Of a stretch of 55,706 nucleotides of DNA, positions 7,715 to 23,867 are shown one piece after another. The stretch comes from Bacillus sp. 522_BSPC (lineage in GTDB: Bacteria > Bacillota > Bacilli > Bacillales > Cytobacillaceae), in NCBI RefSeq assembly GCF_001076885.1, contig NZ_JVDT01000156.1:1-55706 (forward strand), written 5' to 3'. The translations under genes were made by a program, and so were the position numbers. The notes under the pieces were generated by a model. That model was not told the DNA's origin. It saw only the letters and a list, made by a program, of their open reading frames with translations, and searched no databases. Every line of letters begins with the position of its first letter. Positions within the stretch are counted from its first letter, which is position 1.

Positions 7715-8659
7715 TCAGTCATCTTTTCTTAAGCCTAATCCAAGCTCTTCTAATTTATGTTTTACTTCTTCTAGAGATTTTCTACCTAAGTTTCGAACTT
7801 TCATCATATCTTCTTCCGTCTTATTTGCTAATTCTTGTACGGTATTAATACCAGCACGCTTTAAGCAGTTATAAGAACGAACAGAAAGATCTAATTCTTC
7901 GATTGTCATCTCAAGAACTTTTTCTTTTTGATCTTCTTCTTTTTCTACCATAATCTCAGCATTTTGTGCTTCATCAGTTAAACCAACAAAGATATTTAAA
8001 TGCTCAGTTAAAATCTTTGCACCAAGTGCAACAGCATCTTGAGGACCTGTACTACCGTCAGTCCAAACGTCAAAAGTTAACTTATCATAATTAGTCATTT
8101 GACCAACACGAGTATTCTCTACTTGATAAGAAACACGAGATACTGGTGTAAAGATAGAGTCAATAGGAATTACACCAATAGGCTGATCTTCACGCTTATT
8201 TTGCTCAGCTGGTGTGTACCCACGACCACGCTTTGCTGTTAAACGCATACGGAAGTTTCCGTTGCTGCCTAAAGTTGCGATATGAAGATCTGGATTTAAG
8301 ATCTCTACATCACTATCATGTGTAATATCAGCTGCTGTGACTACCCCTGCACCTTGCATATCAATCTCTAAAGTTTTTTCATCATCAGAGTATATCTTCA
8401 ATGCTAGTTTTTTGATATTTAATATGATAGCTGTAACATCTTCTACGACGCCTTCAATTGTTGAGAACTCATGAAGTACCCCATCAATTTGAATGGATGT
8501 GACAGCGGCACCTGGCAGTGAGGATAGTAGAATACGACGTAAGGAGTTACCCAAAGTAGTACCATATCCACGCTCAAGTGGCTCTACGACGAATTTACCA
8601 TATTTGGCATCATCGTTGATCTCAACCGTTTCGATTTTTGGTTTTTCTATTTCGATCAT
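7715..8659 (-). CDS. rpoA: RNA polymerase alpha subunit
   Basis: The 314 residues equal the Bacillus protein in length. The N-terminal domain (about 1-230) dimerises and carries the beta and beta' subunits ([13 protein letters not shown] near 38-50). An acidic linker (KEEDQKEK) leads to the C-terminal domain that binds UP elements and activators ([10 protein letters not shown] and [12 protein letters not shown]). I chose the second of two adjacent ATGs. The 170-base spacer before it contains a small hairpin (CGGTATGGTTTACCG near 8693-8707), possibly regulatory. Confidence 0.98.
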   Translation of the reverse strand: MIEIEKPKIETVEINDDAKYGKFVVEPLERGYGTTLGNSLRRILLSSLPGAAVTSIQIDGVLHEFSTIEGVVEDVTAIILNIKKLALKIYSDDEKTLEIDMQGAGVVTAADITHDSDVEILNPDLHIATLGSNGNFRMRLTAKRGRGYTPAEQNKREDQPIGVIPIDSIFTPVSRVSYQVENTRVGQMTNYDKLTFDVWTDGSTGPQDAVALGAKILTEHLNIFVGLTDEAQNAEIMVEKEEDQKEKVLEMTIEELDLSVRSYNCLKRAGINTVQELANKTEEDMMKVRNLGRKSLEEVKHKLEELGLGLRKDD

Positions 8660-8831
8660 CAAGATATACCCTCCTTCAAAACGTCGAAACCTCGGTATGG
8701 TTTACCGAAATTCCCCATGTTTACGTTCCCGCTTGTGCACAACAACTGGGTTAGTTAATAAATCTGTACGGGTTCTAAAAGTTTTAGTCATATCCCATTA
8801 TAGACAAGGATACAAAATTTATACAGAAAAA

Positions 8832-9236
<405 letters not shown>

Positions 9237-9243
9237 TTACCGA

Positions 9244-9609
9244 TTATTTTTTCTTATTAGCTACAGTCTTACGAGGACCTTTGCGTGTACGAGCGTTGTT
9301 TTTCGTATTTTGTCCGCGAACTGGTAAGCCACGACGGTGACGAAGACCACGGTAACAACCAATTTCCATTAGACGCTTAATGTTTAGAGAAATCTCACGA
9401 CGTAGATCTCCTTCAACTTTTAAGCGGTCGATAATATCACGAATTTTATTTAATTCATCTTCTGTTAAATCACGAACGCGTGTATCTTCAGAAACACCTG
9501 CTTCTGCTAATACTTGTTGTGCAGTATTTTTTCCAATACCGTAAATGTATGTTAAAGATATTACTACACGTTTTTCACGTGGAATATCCACACCAGCAAT
9601 ACGTGCCAT
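9244..9609 (-). CDS. rpsM: 30S ribosomal protein S13
   Basis: S13 is a head protein that bridges to the 50S subunit and touches the P-site tRNA with its basic tail. The 121 residues start [14 protein letters not shown] and include [13 protein letters not shown] and the tail TVANKKK. It follows rpmJ by 22 bases. Confidence 0.98.
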   Translation of the reverse strand: MARIAGVDIPREKRVVISLTYIYGIGKNTAQQVLAEAGVSEDTRVRDLTEDELNKIRDIIDRLKVEGDLRREISLNIKRLMEIGCYRGLRHRRGLPVRGQNTKNNARTRKGPRKTVANKKK

Positions 9610-9631
9610 CTATATGCGCACCTCCTTGTTA

Positions 9632-10001
<370 letters not shown>

Positions 10002-10112
10002 CGAATATCTCTCCTTTCCATAAAAAATACGAGATCCATCTTAACTAATATAGCAAAGTGTAGCTCTTCTTGTCACACGATCGTGCACATTAAACTACTC
10101 TGAACTGCTCCT

Positions 10113-10142
10113 ATAATATAATAAAACTGCATTAAACTGCAA
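10113..10142 (-). promoter_or_regulatory. Possible promoter of infA
   Basis: On the minus strand TTGCAG (10137-10142) and TATTAT (10113-10118) are 18 bases apart. The -35 match is weak. A local promoter is expected because the adk-infA interval is long and gene-free. Confidence 0.4.
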
Positions 10143-10567
10143 CTAATTGATTATATCATAAGAATAGGTACTTCGTCCGCTATTAATTATAAAAAAATAT
10201 ATTTATAGGGAAGAAATAATAATAAGTTTAATGCTACCAACTAAACTTAGCTTTGGTAGATCATTCATTAATAGAAAAGAAATGATCTTTCCTTTGATTT
10301 ACGAACATTCTATCAACAGCTTGTGTCTTATCGTATAGAAGTAAGCATGCAACGTATAGACAATTCCAAGAAAAATAAATCACCTTCAAAAGTCTAGCCT
10401 TAAATCTTCCACTACATACTTGTTTTCACTTGAAAAGCCACATAGATTTCGTATTTAAAGGATTTCGTAGAGCGTTCGACAACTTGCACACCTGGTCTAA
10501 TACCAATCGTCATAATAGAAAGAATAATAGTTACATTACCTTCTTCACTACTAGATAAAAAAGCAAT

Positions 10568-10758
10568 TTAAGCGGAGTTACCATGAAATCCAAAATACTC
10601 TGCACCAATTATCTAAATTGATTAATCTTTTAACGAAGATAAACATGTCAAAATAACACGGTTATGCTTTTTTTGTTACAGATATAACCATGAAAATTAT
10701 TATACCTTTTGAAAAAAGGAAATGCATCATGTTTAGGAATAAACTCCTCAGCCATTTC
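10568..10758 (-). pseudogene. map: Decayed methionine aminopeptidase (map) remnant
   Basis: Two segments of the minus strand align with Map in the right order and place. Codons from 10755 read MAEEFIPKHDAFPFFKRYNNF then HGYIC, matching the family's AERFI..QGAIPSFKGYNGF..GSIC, and end at a stop (10648). In another frame, 10609 down to 10568 reads IGAEYFGFHGNSA then stop, matching the metal-site region IGA...GYHGDSA, with the metal-ligand Asp replaced by Asn. Between them LINLD echoes IISID. Frameshifts and stops exclude function. Intact Map removes the N-terminal methionine and in Bacillus lies exactly here between adk and infA. The rest of 10002-10833 shows no convincing coding sequence; a vestige of the small KOW gene is possible but unproven. 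Confidence 0.85.
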
Positions 10759-10833
10759 ATCCCAATTCTTCTATTTATTATCTCTGATTCATTTCCATGC
10801 TAGATAACAGATTAGTCAAAGCAAAAGTCACTT

Positions 10834-11496
<663 letters not shown>

Positions 11497-11545
11497 TCAA
11501 GTTCTCTTACATAAAATTCAAGGGACAAACGTCCCCTAAATTATA

Positions 11546-12841
11546 CTATTTAATAAAACCTTTATAGTGTCGTTTAACTAGTTGAGATTCTAATTGCTTC
11601 ATTGTCTCCAATGCAACCCCAACCACAATTATAATACTTGTTCCACCGATCTGTGCAGATTGTGGAAGTCCTGCAATATTAATAAAAAATACAGGTAGTA
11701 TAGCAATAATGGCTAAGAATAGAGCTCCAACTAATGTTAAACGAGATAGAACACGTGACAAATATTCTTGCGTACTTTTACCAGGACGAATACCTGGGAT
11801 ATATCCACCTTGTTTCTTCAGGTTTTCAGAAACTTGTTCTGGGTTCACCTGAATGAAAGCATAGAAATAAGTAAACGCAATAATTAACACTGTATATATA
11901 ATCATTCCTATTGGATGAGTATAATCAAATACTCTTTGTATCCAGGAAGTAACGTCATTTTGCGGTAAGAACGATGCAATTGTTCTTGGAGTTACCAAGA
12001 AGGAAACTGCAAAGATAACTGGAATAACACCAGCAGAGTTTACTTTCAACGGTAAATGTGTTGATTGTCCGCCTGCGCTGCTATTACCATTTACCATTCT
12101 TTTTGCATATTGAATCGGTATCTTTCTAAGAGCTTGCTGGATAAAAATTACCCCAACTACAATTGCAACGACAGCTATAATAATTAAAGCTAGCTTTACA
12201 ATATTGAGAAATAATTGATCACCTGGATTGTCAAACTGCTGTGCATAGATTTGATTAGCCATTGAAGGAATTCCTGCAGCAATACCAGCAAAAATGATAA
12301 TAGATATACCATTTCCAACACCTTTAGAAGTAATTAGTTCACCTAACCACATTAAAAAGGCAGTTCCTGCTGTTAATACAATAGAAATAACTAGATAGGA
12401 TGCAAATCCAGGTTTTGTAATCAGTGCACCACCTGCAAGATTATTAAAACCATATGACATACCAAAGCCTTGGATAAGAGCTAGAACGATTGTAAAGTAA
12501 CGCGTAAATTGTGTCAGCTTTCTACGCCCAGCCTCACCCTGCTTTGACCATTCCGTAAATTTTGGAACAACATCCATTTGTAATAAGCTTACAATAATGG
12601 ATGCTGTAATATATGGCATGATCCCCATTGCAAGAATAGAAAAGTTTTTAAGTGCCCCACCACCGAAAGTATTTAAAATTCCGAAGGCACTGAAAGCATC
12701 TTGTGCTTTTAAGAAGTCTGCATTTACATAAGGTACAGGAATAAAAGTACCTAAACGAAATATAATCAACATTAATAGGGTGAATATGATTTTTCGTCTT
12801 ATTTCACCCACGCGCATAAAATTGGAGATTGTCTTAAACAT
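11546..12841 (-). CDS. secY: Protein translocase subunit SecY
   Basis: SecY is the channel of the Sec translocon. The 431 residues show ten hydrophobic segments, beginning IRRKIIFTLLMLIIFRLGTF, with the plug region and the cytosolic loop before TM10 (NLKKQGGYIPGIRPGKST) intact. Its start overlaps the rplO stop (TGATG), giving translational coupling within the spc operon. SecE is encoded near 39.3 kb. Confidence 0.98.
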   Translation of the reverse strand: MFKTISNFMRVGEIRRKIIFTLLMLIIFRLGTFIPVPYVNADFLKAQDAFSAFGILNTFGGGALKNFSILAMGIMPYITASIIVSLLQMDVVPKFTEWSKQGEAGRRKLTQFTRYFTIVLALIQGFGMSYGFNNLAGGALITKPGFASYLVISIVLTAGTAFLMWLGELITSKGVGNGISIIIFAGIAAGIPSMANQIYAQQFDNPGDQLFLNIVKLALIIIAVVAIVVGVIFIQQALRKIPIQYAKRMVNGNSSAGGQSTHLPLKVNSAGVIPVIFAVSFLVTPRTIASFLPQNDVTSWIQRVFDYTHPIGMIIYTVLIIAFTYFYAFIQVNPEQVSENLKKQGGYIPGIRPGKSTQEYLSRVLSRLTLVGALFLAIIAILPVFFINIAGLPQSAQIGGTSIIIVVGVALETMKQLESQLVKRHYKGFIK

Positions 12842-13281
12842 CAGATCACCTCTGTTTGACCGCCGGCAGCTTCAATAGCTTCCTTAGCAGCAGAGGAGAA
12901 TTTGTGAGCTTTAACAGTAAGCTTTTTCTCTACGTTGCCTTTTGCAAGAATTTTAATTCCTGCTCTCTCGTTACTAACAACTCCTGTTTCGATAAGAAGT
13001 TCTGGAGTTACTTCAGTTCCATCTTCAAAACGATTTAGAGTATCTAAATTAACAATAGCGTATTCTTTACGGTTGATATTAGTAAAACCACGTTTTGGTA
13101 AACGACGGAATAAAGGAGTTTGACCACCTTCGAATCCTGGTCTTACACCCCCACCTGAACGTGCATTTTGACCTTTATGACCTTTACCAGCAGTTTTACC
13201 ATTACCTGAACCGATACCGCGCCCTTTGCGTTTGCGTTCTTGACGAGAACCTTCTGCAGGTTTTAATTCATGAAGTTTCAT
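12841..13281 (-). CDS. rplO: 50S ribosomal protein L15
   Basis: L15 is a large-subunit assembly protein. The 146 residues show the glycine- and basic-rich N-terminal extension ([20 protein letters not shown]) and the globular C-terminal domain. It overlaps secY by one base and follows rpmD after 33 bases. Confidence 0.98.
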   Translation of the reverse strand: MKLHELKPAEGSRQERKRKGRGIGSGNGKTAGKGHKGQNARSGGGVRPGFEGGQTPLFRRLPKRGFTNINRKEYAIVNLDTLNRFEDGTEVTPELLIETGVVSNERAGIKILAKGNVEKKLTVKAHKFSSAAKEAIEAAGGQTEVI

Positions 13282-13314
13282 TTTGGCACCTCCTTATTTG
13301 AAGAAGAATGATTT

Positions 13315-13497
13315 TTAATTTTCTGATACAGTTACAAGATGTGATACTTTATTGATCATACCGCGAATAGCAGCATTATCTTGTTGAACAACTGTTTGAT
13401 TTACTTTACGTAATCCTAAAGCTTTAACTGTTTCGCGTTGGTCTTGCGGACGACCAATTACGCTTTTAGTGAGGGTAATTTCCAGTTTGTTTGCCAT
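13315..13497 (-). CDS. rpmD: 50S ribosomal protein L30
   Basis: This 60-residue protein starts [17 protein letters not shown] and contains the family's [14 protein letters not shown]. It lies between rpsE (13-base gap) and rplO in the spc operon. Confidence 0.97.
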   Translation of the reverse strand: MANKLEITLTKSVIGRPQDQRETVKALGLRKVNQTVVQQDNAAIRGMINKVSHLVTVSEN

Positions 13498-13510
13498 CTA
13501 ATTTCCCTCC

Positions 13511-14032
<522 letters not shown>

Positions 14033-14035
14033 CTA

Positions 14036-14398
14036 TTAAAATTCTAGGCCGTTCTCACGAGCAGCATCAGCTAAAGCTTTAACGCGACCATGATATAAAT
14101 ATCCTCCGCGGTCAAATACTACTGATTTAATTCCTTTTTCTACTGCACGTTTCGCTACTAATTCACCGATCTTAACTGCAGCTTCTAAATTACCAGTAGA
14201 TTCAAGGTTAAGCTCTTTATCTAATGAAGATGCACTTGCGATTGTTACACCTTTAACATCATCAATTAGTTGAGCGTAAATGTGTTTGTTTGAACGGAAC
14301 ACATTTAAACGAGGACGAGCTTCAGTTCCGCTAAGTTTAGAACGCACACGTGCGTGTCTTTTTCTACGGACTTGATTTTTATCAGCCTTCGTAATCAT
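14036..14398 (-). CDS. rplR: 50S ribosomal protein L18
   Basis: L18 binds 5S rRNA with L5 to form the central protuberance. The 120 residues include [16 protein letters not shown] and the C-terminal [22 protein letters not shown]. It lies 32 bases after rplF. Confidence 0.98.
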   Translation of the reverse strand: MITKADKNQVRRKRHARVRSKLSGTEARPRLNVFRSNKHIYAQLIDDVKGVTIASASSLDKELNLESTGNLEAAVKIGELVAKRAVEKGIKSVVFDRGGYLYHGRVKALADAARENGLEF

Positions 14399-14430
14399 TT
14401 AGGTCACTCCTTTCGTTTACCTATGCGGCA

Positions 14431-14967
14431 TTACTTACCAGTTTTACCTTCTTTTCTACGTACATATTCGCCTTCATAACGGATACCTTTACCTTTATAA
14501 GGTTCTGGTGGGCGAACATCACGGATGTTAGCAGCAAGTGCTCCAACACGCTCTTTACTAGTTCCTTTTACAACTACTTTCGTAGCAGATGGTACTTCGA
14601 TTTCAATACCAGCTTCTGGTTCGATTTCTACTGGATGAGAGTAACCTACGTTCAACACAAGTTTGCTTCCTTGTTTTTGAGCACGGTACCCGACACCGAT
14701 TAATTCAAGACCTCTTTCAAAGCCTTTTGAAACACCCTCAACCATGTTTGATAACAATGCGCGAGTTGTTCCATGTAATGCACGATGTTCCTTCACATCT
14801 GAAGGACGAGTTACATTAATCACGTTTTCTTCTAAGTTGATCGCAATATCAGAATTAAAAGTACGAGTTAATTCACCTTTAGGACCTTTCACCGTTACAG
14901 TACTTTTATCAATAGTAACTGTAACGCCTGCTGGTACTTCGATTGGTTTTTTACCTACACGAGACAT
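14431..14967 (-). CDS. rplF: 50S ribosomal protein L6
   Basis: L6 lies near the factor-binding stalk base. The 178 residues show two similar domains and the C-terminal [16 protein letters not shown] followed by KEGKTGK. It is 31 bases from rpsH, with a GGAGG site upstream. Confidence 0.98.
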   Translation of the reverse strand: MSRVGKKPIEVPAGVTVTIDKSTVTVKGPKGELTRTFNSDIAINLEENVINVTRPSDVKEHRALHGTTRALLSNMVEGVSKGFERGLELIGVGYRAQKQGSKLVLNVGYSHPVEIEPEAGIEIEVPSATKVVVKGTSKERVGALAANIRDVRPPEPYKGKGIRYEGEYVRRKEGKTGK

Positions 14968-14998
14968 TTAGTTGCACCTCCATTCATTAAACCTATTA

Positions 14999-15397
14999 TT
15001 ACCAAACGTATGCTAATACTTCTCCGCCAACTTGTTTCGCACGAGCTTCTTTATCAGTAAGTACTCCTTGAGAAGTAGAAACTAATGCAATTCCAAGACC
15101 GTTTAATACACGAGGTACTTCTGTTGCTTTCGCATAAACACGAAGACCAGGTTTACTAATTCTTTTAAGTCCAGTTATTACACGCTCGTTGCTTGAACCG
15201 TATTTTAAGAAAATGCGGATAATACCTTGTTTGTTGTCTTCGATATATTCTACATCACGTACAAAACCTTCACGCTTTAAAATTTCGGCGATCTCTTTTT
15301 TGATGTTAGAAGCAGGAACTTCTAATTTTTCGTGACGAACCATATTCGCATTACGGATTCTTGTAAGCAAATCTGCAATTGGATCTGTCATAACCAT
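14999..15397 (-). CDS. rpsH: 30S ribosomal protein S8
   Basis: S8 is a primary 16S rRNA binder and, in other bacteria, the translational repressor of the spc operon. It has 132 residues with [18 protein letters not shown] and the C-terminal GGEVLAYVW. It lies 30 bases after rpsN. Confidence 0.98.
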   Translation of the reverse strand: MVMTDPIADLLTRIRNANMVRHEKLEVPASNIKKEIAEILKREGFVRDVEYIEDNKQGIIRIFLKYGSSNERVITGLKRISKPGLRVYAKATEVPRVLNGLGIALVSTSQGVLTDKEARAKQVGGEVLAYVW

Positions 15398-15427
15398 TTG
15401 TATTTACCTCCTTCCCAATATCGGGTT

Positions 15428-15631
<204 letters not shown>

Positions 15632-15638
15632 TTAGAGA

Positions 15639-16178
15639 TTACTTTTGGAACGGCATTCCAAATTGAGTTAACAGTTCACGAGCTTCTTCATCTGTGTTTG
15701 CAGTTGTAACAATAACAATATCCATTCCTCTTACTTTGTTTACTTTATCGTAATCAATTTCAGGGAAAATTAATTGTTCTTTTACACCTAAAGTGTAGTT
15801 ACCGCGACCATCAAATGATTTTTTAGATACACCACGGAAGTCACGTACACGTGGAAGAGAAACAGATACAAGTTTATCAAGGAATTGATACATGCGTTCT
15901 CCACGAAGAGTAACTTTTGCTCCGATTGGCATTCCTTCACGTAGACGGAAACCTGCGATTGATTTTTTCGCACGAGTGATTAATGGTTTTTGACCAGTAA
16001 TTTGTGCTAATTCTTCAACAGCAACGTCTAATGCTTTAGCATTCGCTACAGCATCACCAACGCCCATGTTAACCACGATTTTTTCCAGTTTTGGAACTTC
16101 CATAACTGATTTATAATTGAACTTGCTCATAAGAGCAGGAGTAGTTTCTTTAACAAATTTTTCTTTTAGGCGGTTCAT
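15639..16178 (-). CDS. rplE: 50S ribosomal protein L5
   Basis: L5 binds 5S rRNA and contacts the P-site tRNA. The 179 residues include NMGVGDA, the [19 protein letters not shown] segment and the C-terminal [11 protein letters not shown]. It follows rplX after 27 bases. Confidence 0.98.
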   Translation of the reverse strand: MNRLKEKFVKETTPALMSKFNYKSVMEVPKLEKIVVNMGVGDAVANAKALDVAVEELAQITGQKPLITRAKKSIAGFRLREGMPIGAKVTLRGERMYQFLDKLVSVSLPRVRDFRGVSKKSFDGRGNYTLGVKEQLIFPEIDYDKVNKVRGMDIVIVTTANTDEEARELLTQFGMPFQK

Positions 16179-16205
16179 TCATTGTACCTCCCTTCTTCAT
16201 TTGAA

Positions 16206-16517
16206 CTATTTATCTAGAATTTCACCGGATTTTTTCGCTACGCGAACTTTTTTACCATCAACCGTTTTTGATCCTACACGAGTAGGTTCACCAGTTTTAG
16301 GGTCGATAGGCATAACGTTGGATACATGAATAGCGGCTTCCTGGTCATTGATTCCACCTTGTGGATTCAACTGGGATGGCTTAGAGTGCTTCTTAACAAT
16401 ATTAATCCCTTCAACGATCACACGATCTTTCTTAGGGAATGCAGCAAGAACAACACCTGTTTTACCTTTATCCTTACCAGAGATGACCATTACTTTGTCA
16501 CCTTTTTTTACATGCAT
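16206..16517 (-). CDS. rplX: 50S ribosomal protein L24
   Basis: L24 initiates large-subunit assembly. From ATG 16517 it has 103 residues, starting [21 protein letters not shown], which is the KOW motif. An upstream in-frame extension lacks family similarity and the GGAGG lies just before 16517. It follows rplN after 36 bases. Confidence 0.97.
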   Translation of the reverse strand: MHVKKGDKVMVISGKDKGKTGVVLAAFPKKDRVIVEGINIVKKHSKPSQLNPQGGINDQEAAIHVSNVMPIDPKTGEPTRVGSKTVDGKKVRVAKKSGEILDK

Positions 16518-16553
16518 CTTTTCGCACCTCCTTAAAGGCAATTAAAATTTATA

Positions 16554-16946
<393 letters not shown>

Positions 16947-16960
16947 TTAATTCCGAACAA

Positions 16961-17239
<279 letters not shown>

Positions 17240-17244
17240 TCAAC

Positions 17245-17872
<628 letters not shown>

Positions 17873-17873
17873 A

Positions 17874-18533
<660 letters not shown>

Positions 18534-18875
18534 TTACCCCTCCTTCTTTTCTGATAAAACGATAGTAATATGGCTAGTGCGTTTGTTAATTTGACTTGCA
18601 CGACCTTGTGCACGTGGACGAAATCTCTTTAGAGTTGGTCCCTCATTAACATATGCTTGCTCAACCACTAGGTTATTAATATCCATTTCGTAGTTATGCT
18701 CTGCATTAGCAACAGCAGATTTTAGAACTTTCTCTACGATTGGAGAAGCTGCCTTTGGAGTTAACTTCAAAATAGCTACCGCTTCACCAACTTGCTTTCC
18801 TCGAATTAAATCTACGACTAAACGAGCTTTACGAGGAGCAATACGAACTGTATTTGCAACAGCTTTTGCTTGCAT
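18534..18875 (-). CDS. rplV: 50S ribosomal protein L22
   Basis: L22 lines the exit tunnel with a long beta hairpin. The 113 residues include [17 protein letters not shown] and the tunnel loop [19 protein letters not shown], where macrolide resistance changes arise; it looks unaltered. It follows rpsS after 18 bases. Confidence 0.98.
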   Translation of the reverse strand: MQAKAVANTVRIAPRKARLVVDLIRGKQVGEAVAILKLTPKAASPIVEKVLKSAVANAEHNYEMDINNLVVEQAYVNEGPTLKRFRPRAQGRASQINKRTSHITIVLSEKKEG

Positions 18876-18893
18876 TGGAATGCCCTCCTCTCA

Positions 18894-19172
18894 TTAACGT
18901 CTTGTTTTCTTATCGTCACTTGCATGACCTTTGTAAGTACGAGTTGGAGCAAATTCTCCAAGTTTGTGACCTACCATGTCTTCAGTAACATAAACTGGCA
19001 CATGTTTACGACCATCATAAACAGCGATTGTTTGACCGATGAATTGTGGGAAGATCGTAGAACGACGAGACCAAGTTTTAACAACTTGCTTCTTATCACT
19101 ATCACTTAATTTTTCGATCTTTGTTAGTAAATGATCATCAACAAAAGGTCCTTTTTTTAAGCTGCGACCCAT
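18894..19172 (-). CDS. rpsS: 30S ribosomal protein S19
   Basis: S19 is a 30S head protein. The 92 residues start [16 protein letters not shown] and include [16 protein letters not shown]. It is separated from rplB by 60 bases. Confidence 0.98.
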   Translation of the reverse strand: MGRSLKKGPFVDDHLLTKIEKLSDSDKKQVVKTWSRRSTIFPQFIGQTIAVYDGRKHVPVYVTEDMVGHKLGEFAPTRTYKGHASDDKKTRR

Positions 19173-19232
19173 AATGGAACCTCCCTTCGTGATTGTTCTA
19201 CGGTTCTATCATTGAACCGTAGTTCAACCCCG

Positions 19233-20087
<855 letters not shown>

Positions 20088-20093
20088 TTATTA

Positions 20094-20378
20094 TTAAGCT
20101 TCAAAGAATTCGATTTCTTTGCTGTCAGCTGTTAATTTAACAATTGCCTTACGACGTTTGTTTGTGTATCCACCAAAACGTCCCATACGTTTGAATTTAC
20201 CTTTATAGTTCATGATGTTTACTTTTTCAACTTTAACGCCAAAGATTTCTTCAACTGCATCTTTAACTTGAGTTTTATTAGCTCTTACATCAACTTCAAA
20301 CGTGTATTTTTTGTCAACCATTAAATCAGTAGAACGTTCAGTGATAACGGGGCGCTTAATCGTATCGCGTGCATCCAT
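20094..20378 (-). CDS. rplW: 50S ribosomal protein L23
   Basis: L23 forms the docking site for trigger factor and SRP at the tunnel exit. It has 94 residues, with [13 protein letters not shown] and the C-terminal KKAIVKL-type strand ([18 protein letters not shown]). Its ATG overlaps the rplD stop (TAATG). Confidence 0.98.
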   Translation of the reverse strand: MDARDTIKRPVITERSTDLMVDKKYTFEVDVRANKTQVKDAVEEIFGVKVEKVNIMNYKGKFKRMGRFGGYTNKRRKAIVKLTADSKEIEFFEA

Positions 20379-21001
20379 TATGCAAGCACCTCCTCTACTT
20401 TTTCAACCGCTGCTTTTGTCATGATTAATTTATCATGGTTTAAAACATCTAAAACTGTAATTCCAGTAGCAGTAACAACTGTTACCCCCGGGATGTTACG
20501 AGCAGATAATGCTACGTTCTCATCAAGATCAGCTGTAACGATTAATGCTTTCTTTTCAACAGAAAGATTACCTAGTACCGCTTTGAATTCTTTCGTTTTA
20601 GGTGCATCAAAAGCAAGGCTTTGTAATACTAAAATATTTTCTTCTAATACTTTAGCAGATAATGCAGATTTAATTGCTAGTCTACGAACCTTTTTAGGTA
20701 GTTTGTAGCTATAGCTACGTGGAACTGGTCCAAATACTGTTCCACCACCACGCCATTGTGGAGATCTGATAGATCCTTGACGTGCACGTCCTGTACCCTT
20801 TTGGCGCCATGGCTTACGTCCACCACCAGCAACCTCAGAACGAATTTTAGTTTTATGAGTTCCTTGACGTAATGAAGCTCTTTGCATAACAACAGCTTCA
20901 AATAAAACATGATTGTTAGGCTCGATACCAAATACTGATTCATTTAATTCGATATCTCCAGCTTGCGTACCGTCTTGGTTGAATAATGCAACTTTAGGCA
21001 T
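20378..21001 (-). CDS. rplD: 50S ribosomal protein L4
   Basis: L4 reaches into the exit tunnel and in E. coli represses the S10 operon. The 207 residues include the tunnel loop [19 protein letters not shown] and globular strands. It lies 28 bases after rplC and overlaps rplW by one base. Confidence 0.98.
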   Translation of the reverse strand: MPKVALFNQDGTQAGDIELNESVFGIEPNNHVLFEAVVMQRASLRQGTHKTKIRSEVAGGGRKPWRQKGTGRARQGSIRSPQWRGGGTVFGPVPRSYSYKLPKKVRRLAIKSALSAKVLEENILVLQSLAFDAPKTKEFKAVLGNLSVEKKALIVTADLDENVALSARNIPGVTVVTATGITVLDVLNHDKLIMTKAAVEKVEEVLA

Positions 21002-21029
21002 TCTTATTTCCTCCTTTCCAGATTAATAA

Positions 21030-21656
21030 TTATGCTTTAACAGCAGTTTTGATTTTTAATAAAGCTTTTCTTGCTCCAGGTACATTACCTTTAATTAATA
21101 GAAGATTGCGTTCTGTATCTACTTTAACGATTTCTAAGTTTTGAACTGTGATTTGTTCTCCACCCATACGACCAGGTAATGCTTTCCCTTTAAATACACG
21201 GTTTGGTGCAACAGGTCCCATTGAACCTGGGCGACGATGATAACGAGATCCGTGAGCCATTGGTCCACGTGATTGTCCATGGCGCTTGATTGAACCTTGG
21301 AAACCTTTCCCTTTAGAGATACCTGTTACATCTACTACATCGCCTTCTGCGAAAATACTTACTTTGACTTCTTGACCAACCTCATACTCATCCACGCTAA
21401 CATCTCTGAATTCACGAACGAAGCGCTTAGGAGCAGTACTTGCTTTAGCAACATGCCCTTGTTCAGGTTTATTAGCTAACTTTTCACGTTTGTTTTCAAA
21501 ACCGATTTGAACTGCTGTATAGCCATCAGCTTCAACAGTTTTCTTTTGAAGAACAATATTCTCAGCAGCTTCAACTACTGTTACAGGGATAAGGTTGCCA
21601 TTTTCAGCAAATACTTGAGTCATACCTATTTTTCTTCCTAAGATTCCTTTGGTCAT
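21030..21656 (-). CDS. rplC: 50S ribosomal protein L3
   Basis: L3 is an early-assembly protein whose long loop approaches the peptidyl-transferase centre. The 208 residues start [16 protein letters not shown] and contain [18 protein letters not shown]. It lies 39 bases after rpsJ. Confidence 0.98.
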   Translation of the reverse strand: MTKGILGRKIGMTQVFAENGNLIPVTVVEAAENIVLQKKTVEADGYTAVQIGFENKREKLANKPEQGHVAKASTAPKRFVREFRDVSVDEYEVGQEVKVSIFAEGDVVDVTGISKGKGFQGSIKRHGQSRGPMAHGSRYHRRPGSMGPVAPNRVFKGKALPGRMGGEQITVQNLEIVKVDTERNLLLIKGNVPGARKALLKIKTAVKA

Positions 21657-21695
21657 TTAAGTCACACCTCCTGATAGTTTAAATGTTTATTTCAA

Positions 21696-22130
<435 letters not shown>

Positions 22131-22135
22131 TGTCT

Positions 22136-22164
22136 ATTATACATAAAAACGCCTAGAAAAGCAA
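22136..22164 (-). promoter_or_regulatory. SigA-type promoter of the S10 operon
   Basis: On the minus strand TTGCTT (22159-22164), a 17-base spacer and a perfect TATAAT (22136-22141) are followed by the leader of rpsJ. I see nothing gene-like in the AT-rich stretch 22166-22518. Confidence 0.8.
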
Positions 22165-22519
22165 CAACATTTATTATTTTTCTTTCGTTTTAGTACACTC
22201 AGATTATTATACATATTCTAAGCTGATATTTCAACCCAATGTACAATAGTCAGTCAATTAGACGCTAATGATCTTTCAATCGAACCAATCATTTTGCGAC
22301 TTTTTTATTCTAACAAAAATGGATTGCTGTTTAAATAGAAAGATTATGGAAAATCTATTTCCTTCTATATAAATACTTTTATCTATTATAGCTAATTATT
22401 TCAATAGTAAACACTTATACTTATTATTACATTAAATACCTTTCATTCTAATAAAGGAGTTGTTTAACTTACTTATTTGATCCTAGTATTCTTTTCATAG
22501 ATTACTTACTTTTAAGCGC

Positions 22520-22553
22520 AAAAAAACAAGCTGACGAATCAGCTTGTTTTTTT
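22520..22553 (-). terminator. Terminator after tuf
   Basis: ACAAGCTGA-CGAA-TCAGCTTGT with runs of A and T on the two sides forms a strong terminator nine bases after the tuf stop. The symmetry would allow it to work in either direction. Confidence 0.9.
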
Positions 22554-22561
22554 AAATGTTA

Positions 22562-23749
22562 TTACTCAACGATAGTAGCAACTACACCAGCGCCTACTGT
22601 ACGTCCACCTTCACGGATTGAGAATTTAGTTCCTTCTTCAATAGCGATAGAAGAAATTAATTCAACATCCATTTCGATGTTATCGCCAGGCATAACCATT
22701 TCTACACCTTCAGGTAAGTTACAAATACCAGTTACGTCAGTTGTACGGAAGTAGAACTGAGGACGGTAGTTTGTGAAGAATGGAGTATGACGTCCACCTT
22801 CTTCTTTTGATAATACGTAAACTTCAGCTTTGAATTTTACGTGTGGAGTAATAGTACCTGGTTTTGCTAATACTTGACCACGTTGGATATCTTCACGAGC
22901 AACCCCACGAAGAAGTGCACCGATGTTATCTCCAGCTTCAGCATAATCAAGTAATTTACGGAACATTTCAACACCAGTTACAGTAGTTGATTTTTTCTCT
23001 TCAGCTAAACCGATGATGTCTACAACGTCACCAACTTTAACTTGTCCACGCTCAACACGACCAGTAGCAACTGTACCACGACCAGTGATAGAGAATACAT
23101 CCTCAACTGGCATCATGAATGGTTTGTCAGTATCACGAGTTGGTGTTGGGATATATTCGTCAACTGCAGCCATAAGCTCAGTGATTTTTTCTTCCCAAGC
23201 AGCTTCACCTTCAAGAGCTTTAAGAGCTGAACCTTTGATTACAGGAATATCATCACCAGGGAATTCATATTCTGATAATAGGTCACGTACTTCCATTTCT
23301 ACTAATTCTAATAGTTCTTCATCATCAACCATATCACATTTGTTTAAGAATACTACTAAGTGAGGTACACCAACTTGACGAGAAAGAAGAATGTGCTCAC
23401 GAGTTTGTGGCATAGGACCATCAGTAGCTGATACTACTAAGATACCGCCATCCATTTGAGCAGCACCAGTGATCATGTTTTTAACATAGTCAGCATGTCC
23501 TGGGCAGTCAACGTGTGCATAGTGACGAGTAGCTGTTTCATACTCAACGTGTGCAGTTGAGATTGTAATTCCACGCTCGCGCTCTTCTGGAGCAGCGTCG
23601 ATTTGATCATATCCGCGTGCTTCACCGCCACCCACTTTAGAAAGTACAGTTGTGATAGCAGCTGTTAATGTAGTTTTACCATGGTCAACGTGACCAATAG
23701 TTCCAATATTTACGTGTGGCTTAGAACGATCGTATTTAGCTTTTGCCAT
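22562..23749 (-). CDS. tuf: Elongation factor Tu
   Basis: EF-Tu delivers aminoacyl-tRNA to the ribosome. Its 395 residues show G1 GHVDHGKT (19-26), [12 protein letters not shown] and SALKALEG, followed by beta-barrel domains 2 and 3. It is the last gene of the str operon, 118 bases after fusA. The spacer contains a hairpin (23795-23818). A terminator lies directly downstream. Confidence 0.99.
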   Translation of the reverse strand: MAKAKYDRSKPHVNIGTIGHVDHGKTTLTAAITTVLSKVGGGEARGYDQIDAAPEERERGITISTAHVEYETATRHYAHVDCPGHADYVKNMITGAAQMDGGILVVSATDGPMPQTREHILLSRQVGVPHLVVFLNKCDMVDDEELLELVEMEVRDLLSEYEFPGDDIPVIKGSALKALEGEAAWEEKITELMAAVDEYIPTPTRDTDKPFMMPVEDVFSITGRGTVATGRVERGQVKVGDVVDIIGLAEEKKSTTVTGVEMFRKLLDYAEAGDNIGALLRGVAREDIQRGQVLAKPGTITPHVKFKAEVYVLSKEEGGRHTPFFTNYRPQFYFRTTDVTGICNLPEGVEMVMPGDNIEMDVELISSIAIEEGTKFSIREGGRTVGAGVVATIVE

Positions 23750-23794
23750 TAGGAAAATCCTCCTTTGATTTTAAAAAAATTAAGTATTTTTATA

Positions 23795-23818
23795 GAGCTG
23801 TGAATATTCATCACAGCT
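23795..23818. repeat. Hairpin in the fusA-tuf spacer
   Basis: AGCTGTGA and TCACAGCT form an 8-bp stem around a short AT loop. No T-run follows on the minus strand, so it is more likely an mRNA processing or stability element than a terminator (inference). Confidence 0.55.
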
Positions 23819-23867
23819 TTATTGCTTACATAGTAGTTATACTTCATTAAAAAGGTAAAATCAACAA

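Noticed and set aside
10020-10440. Remnant of the small KOW gene usually between map and infA
   Set aside because: A few residues (such as VDRMFV) could be aligned, but too weakly and in shifting frames to support a call.
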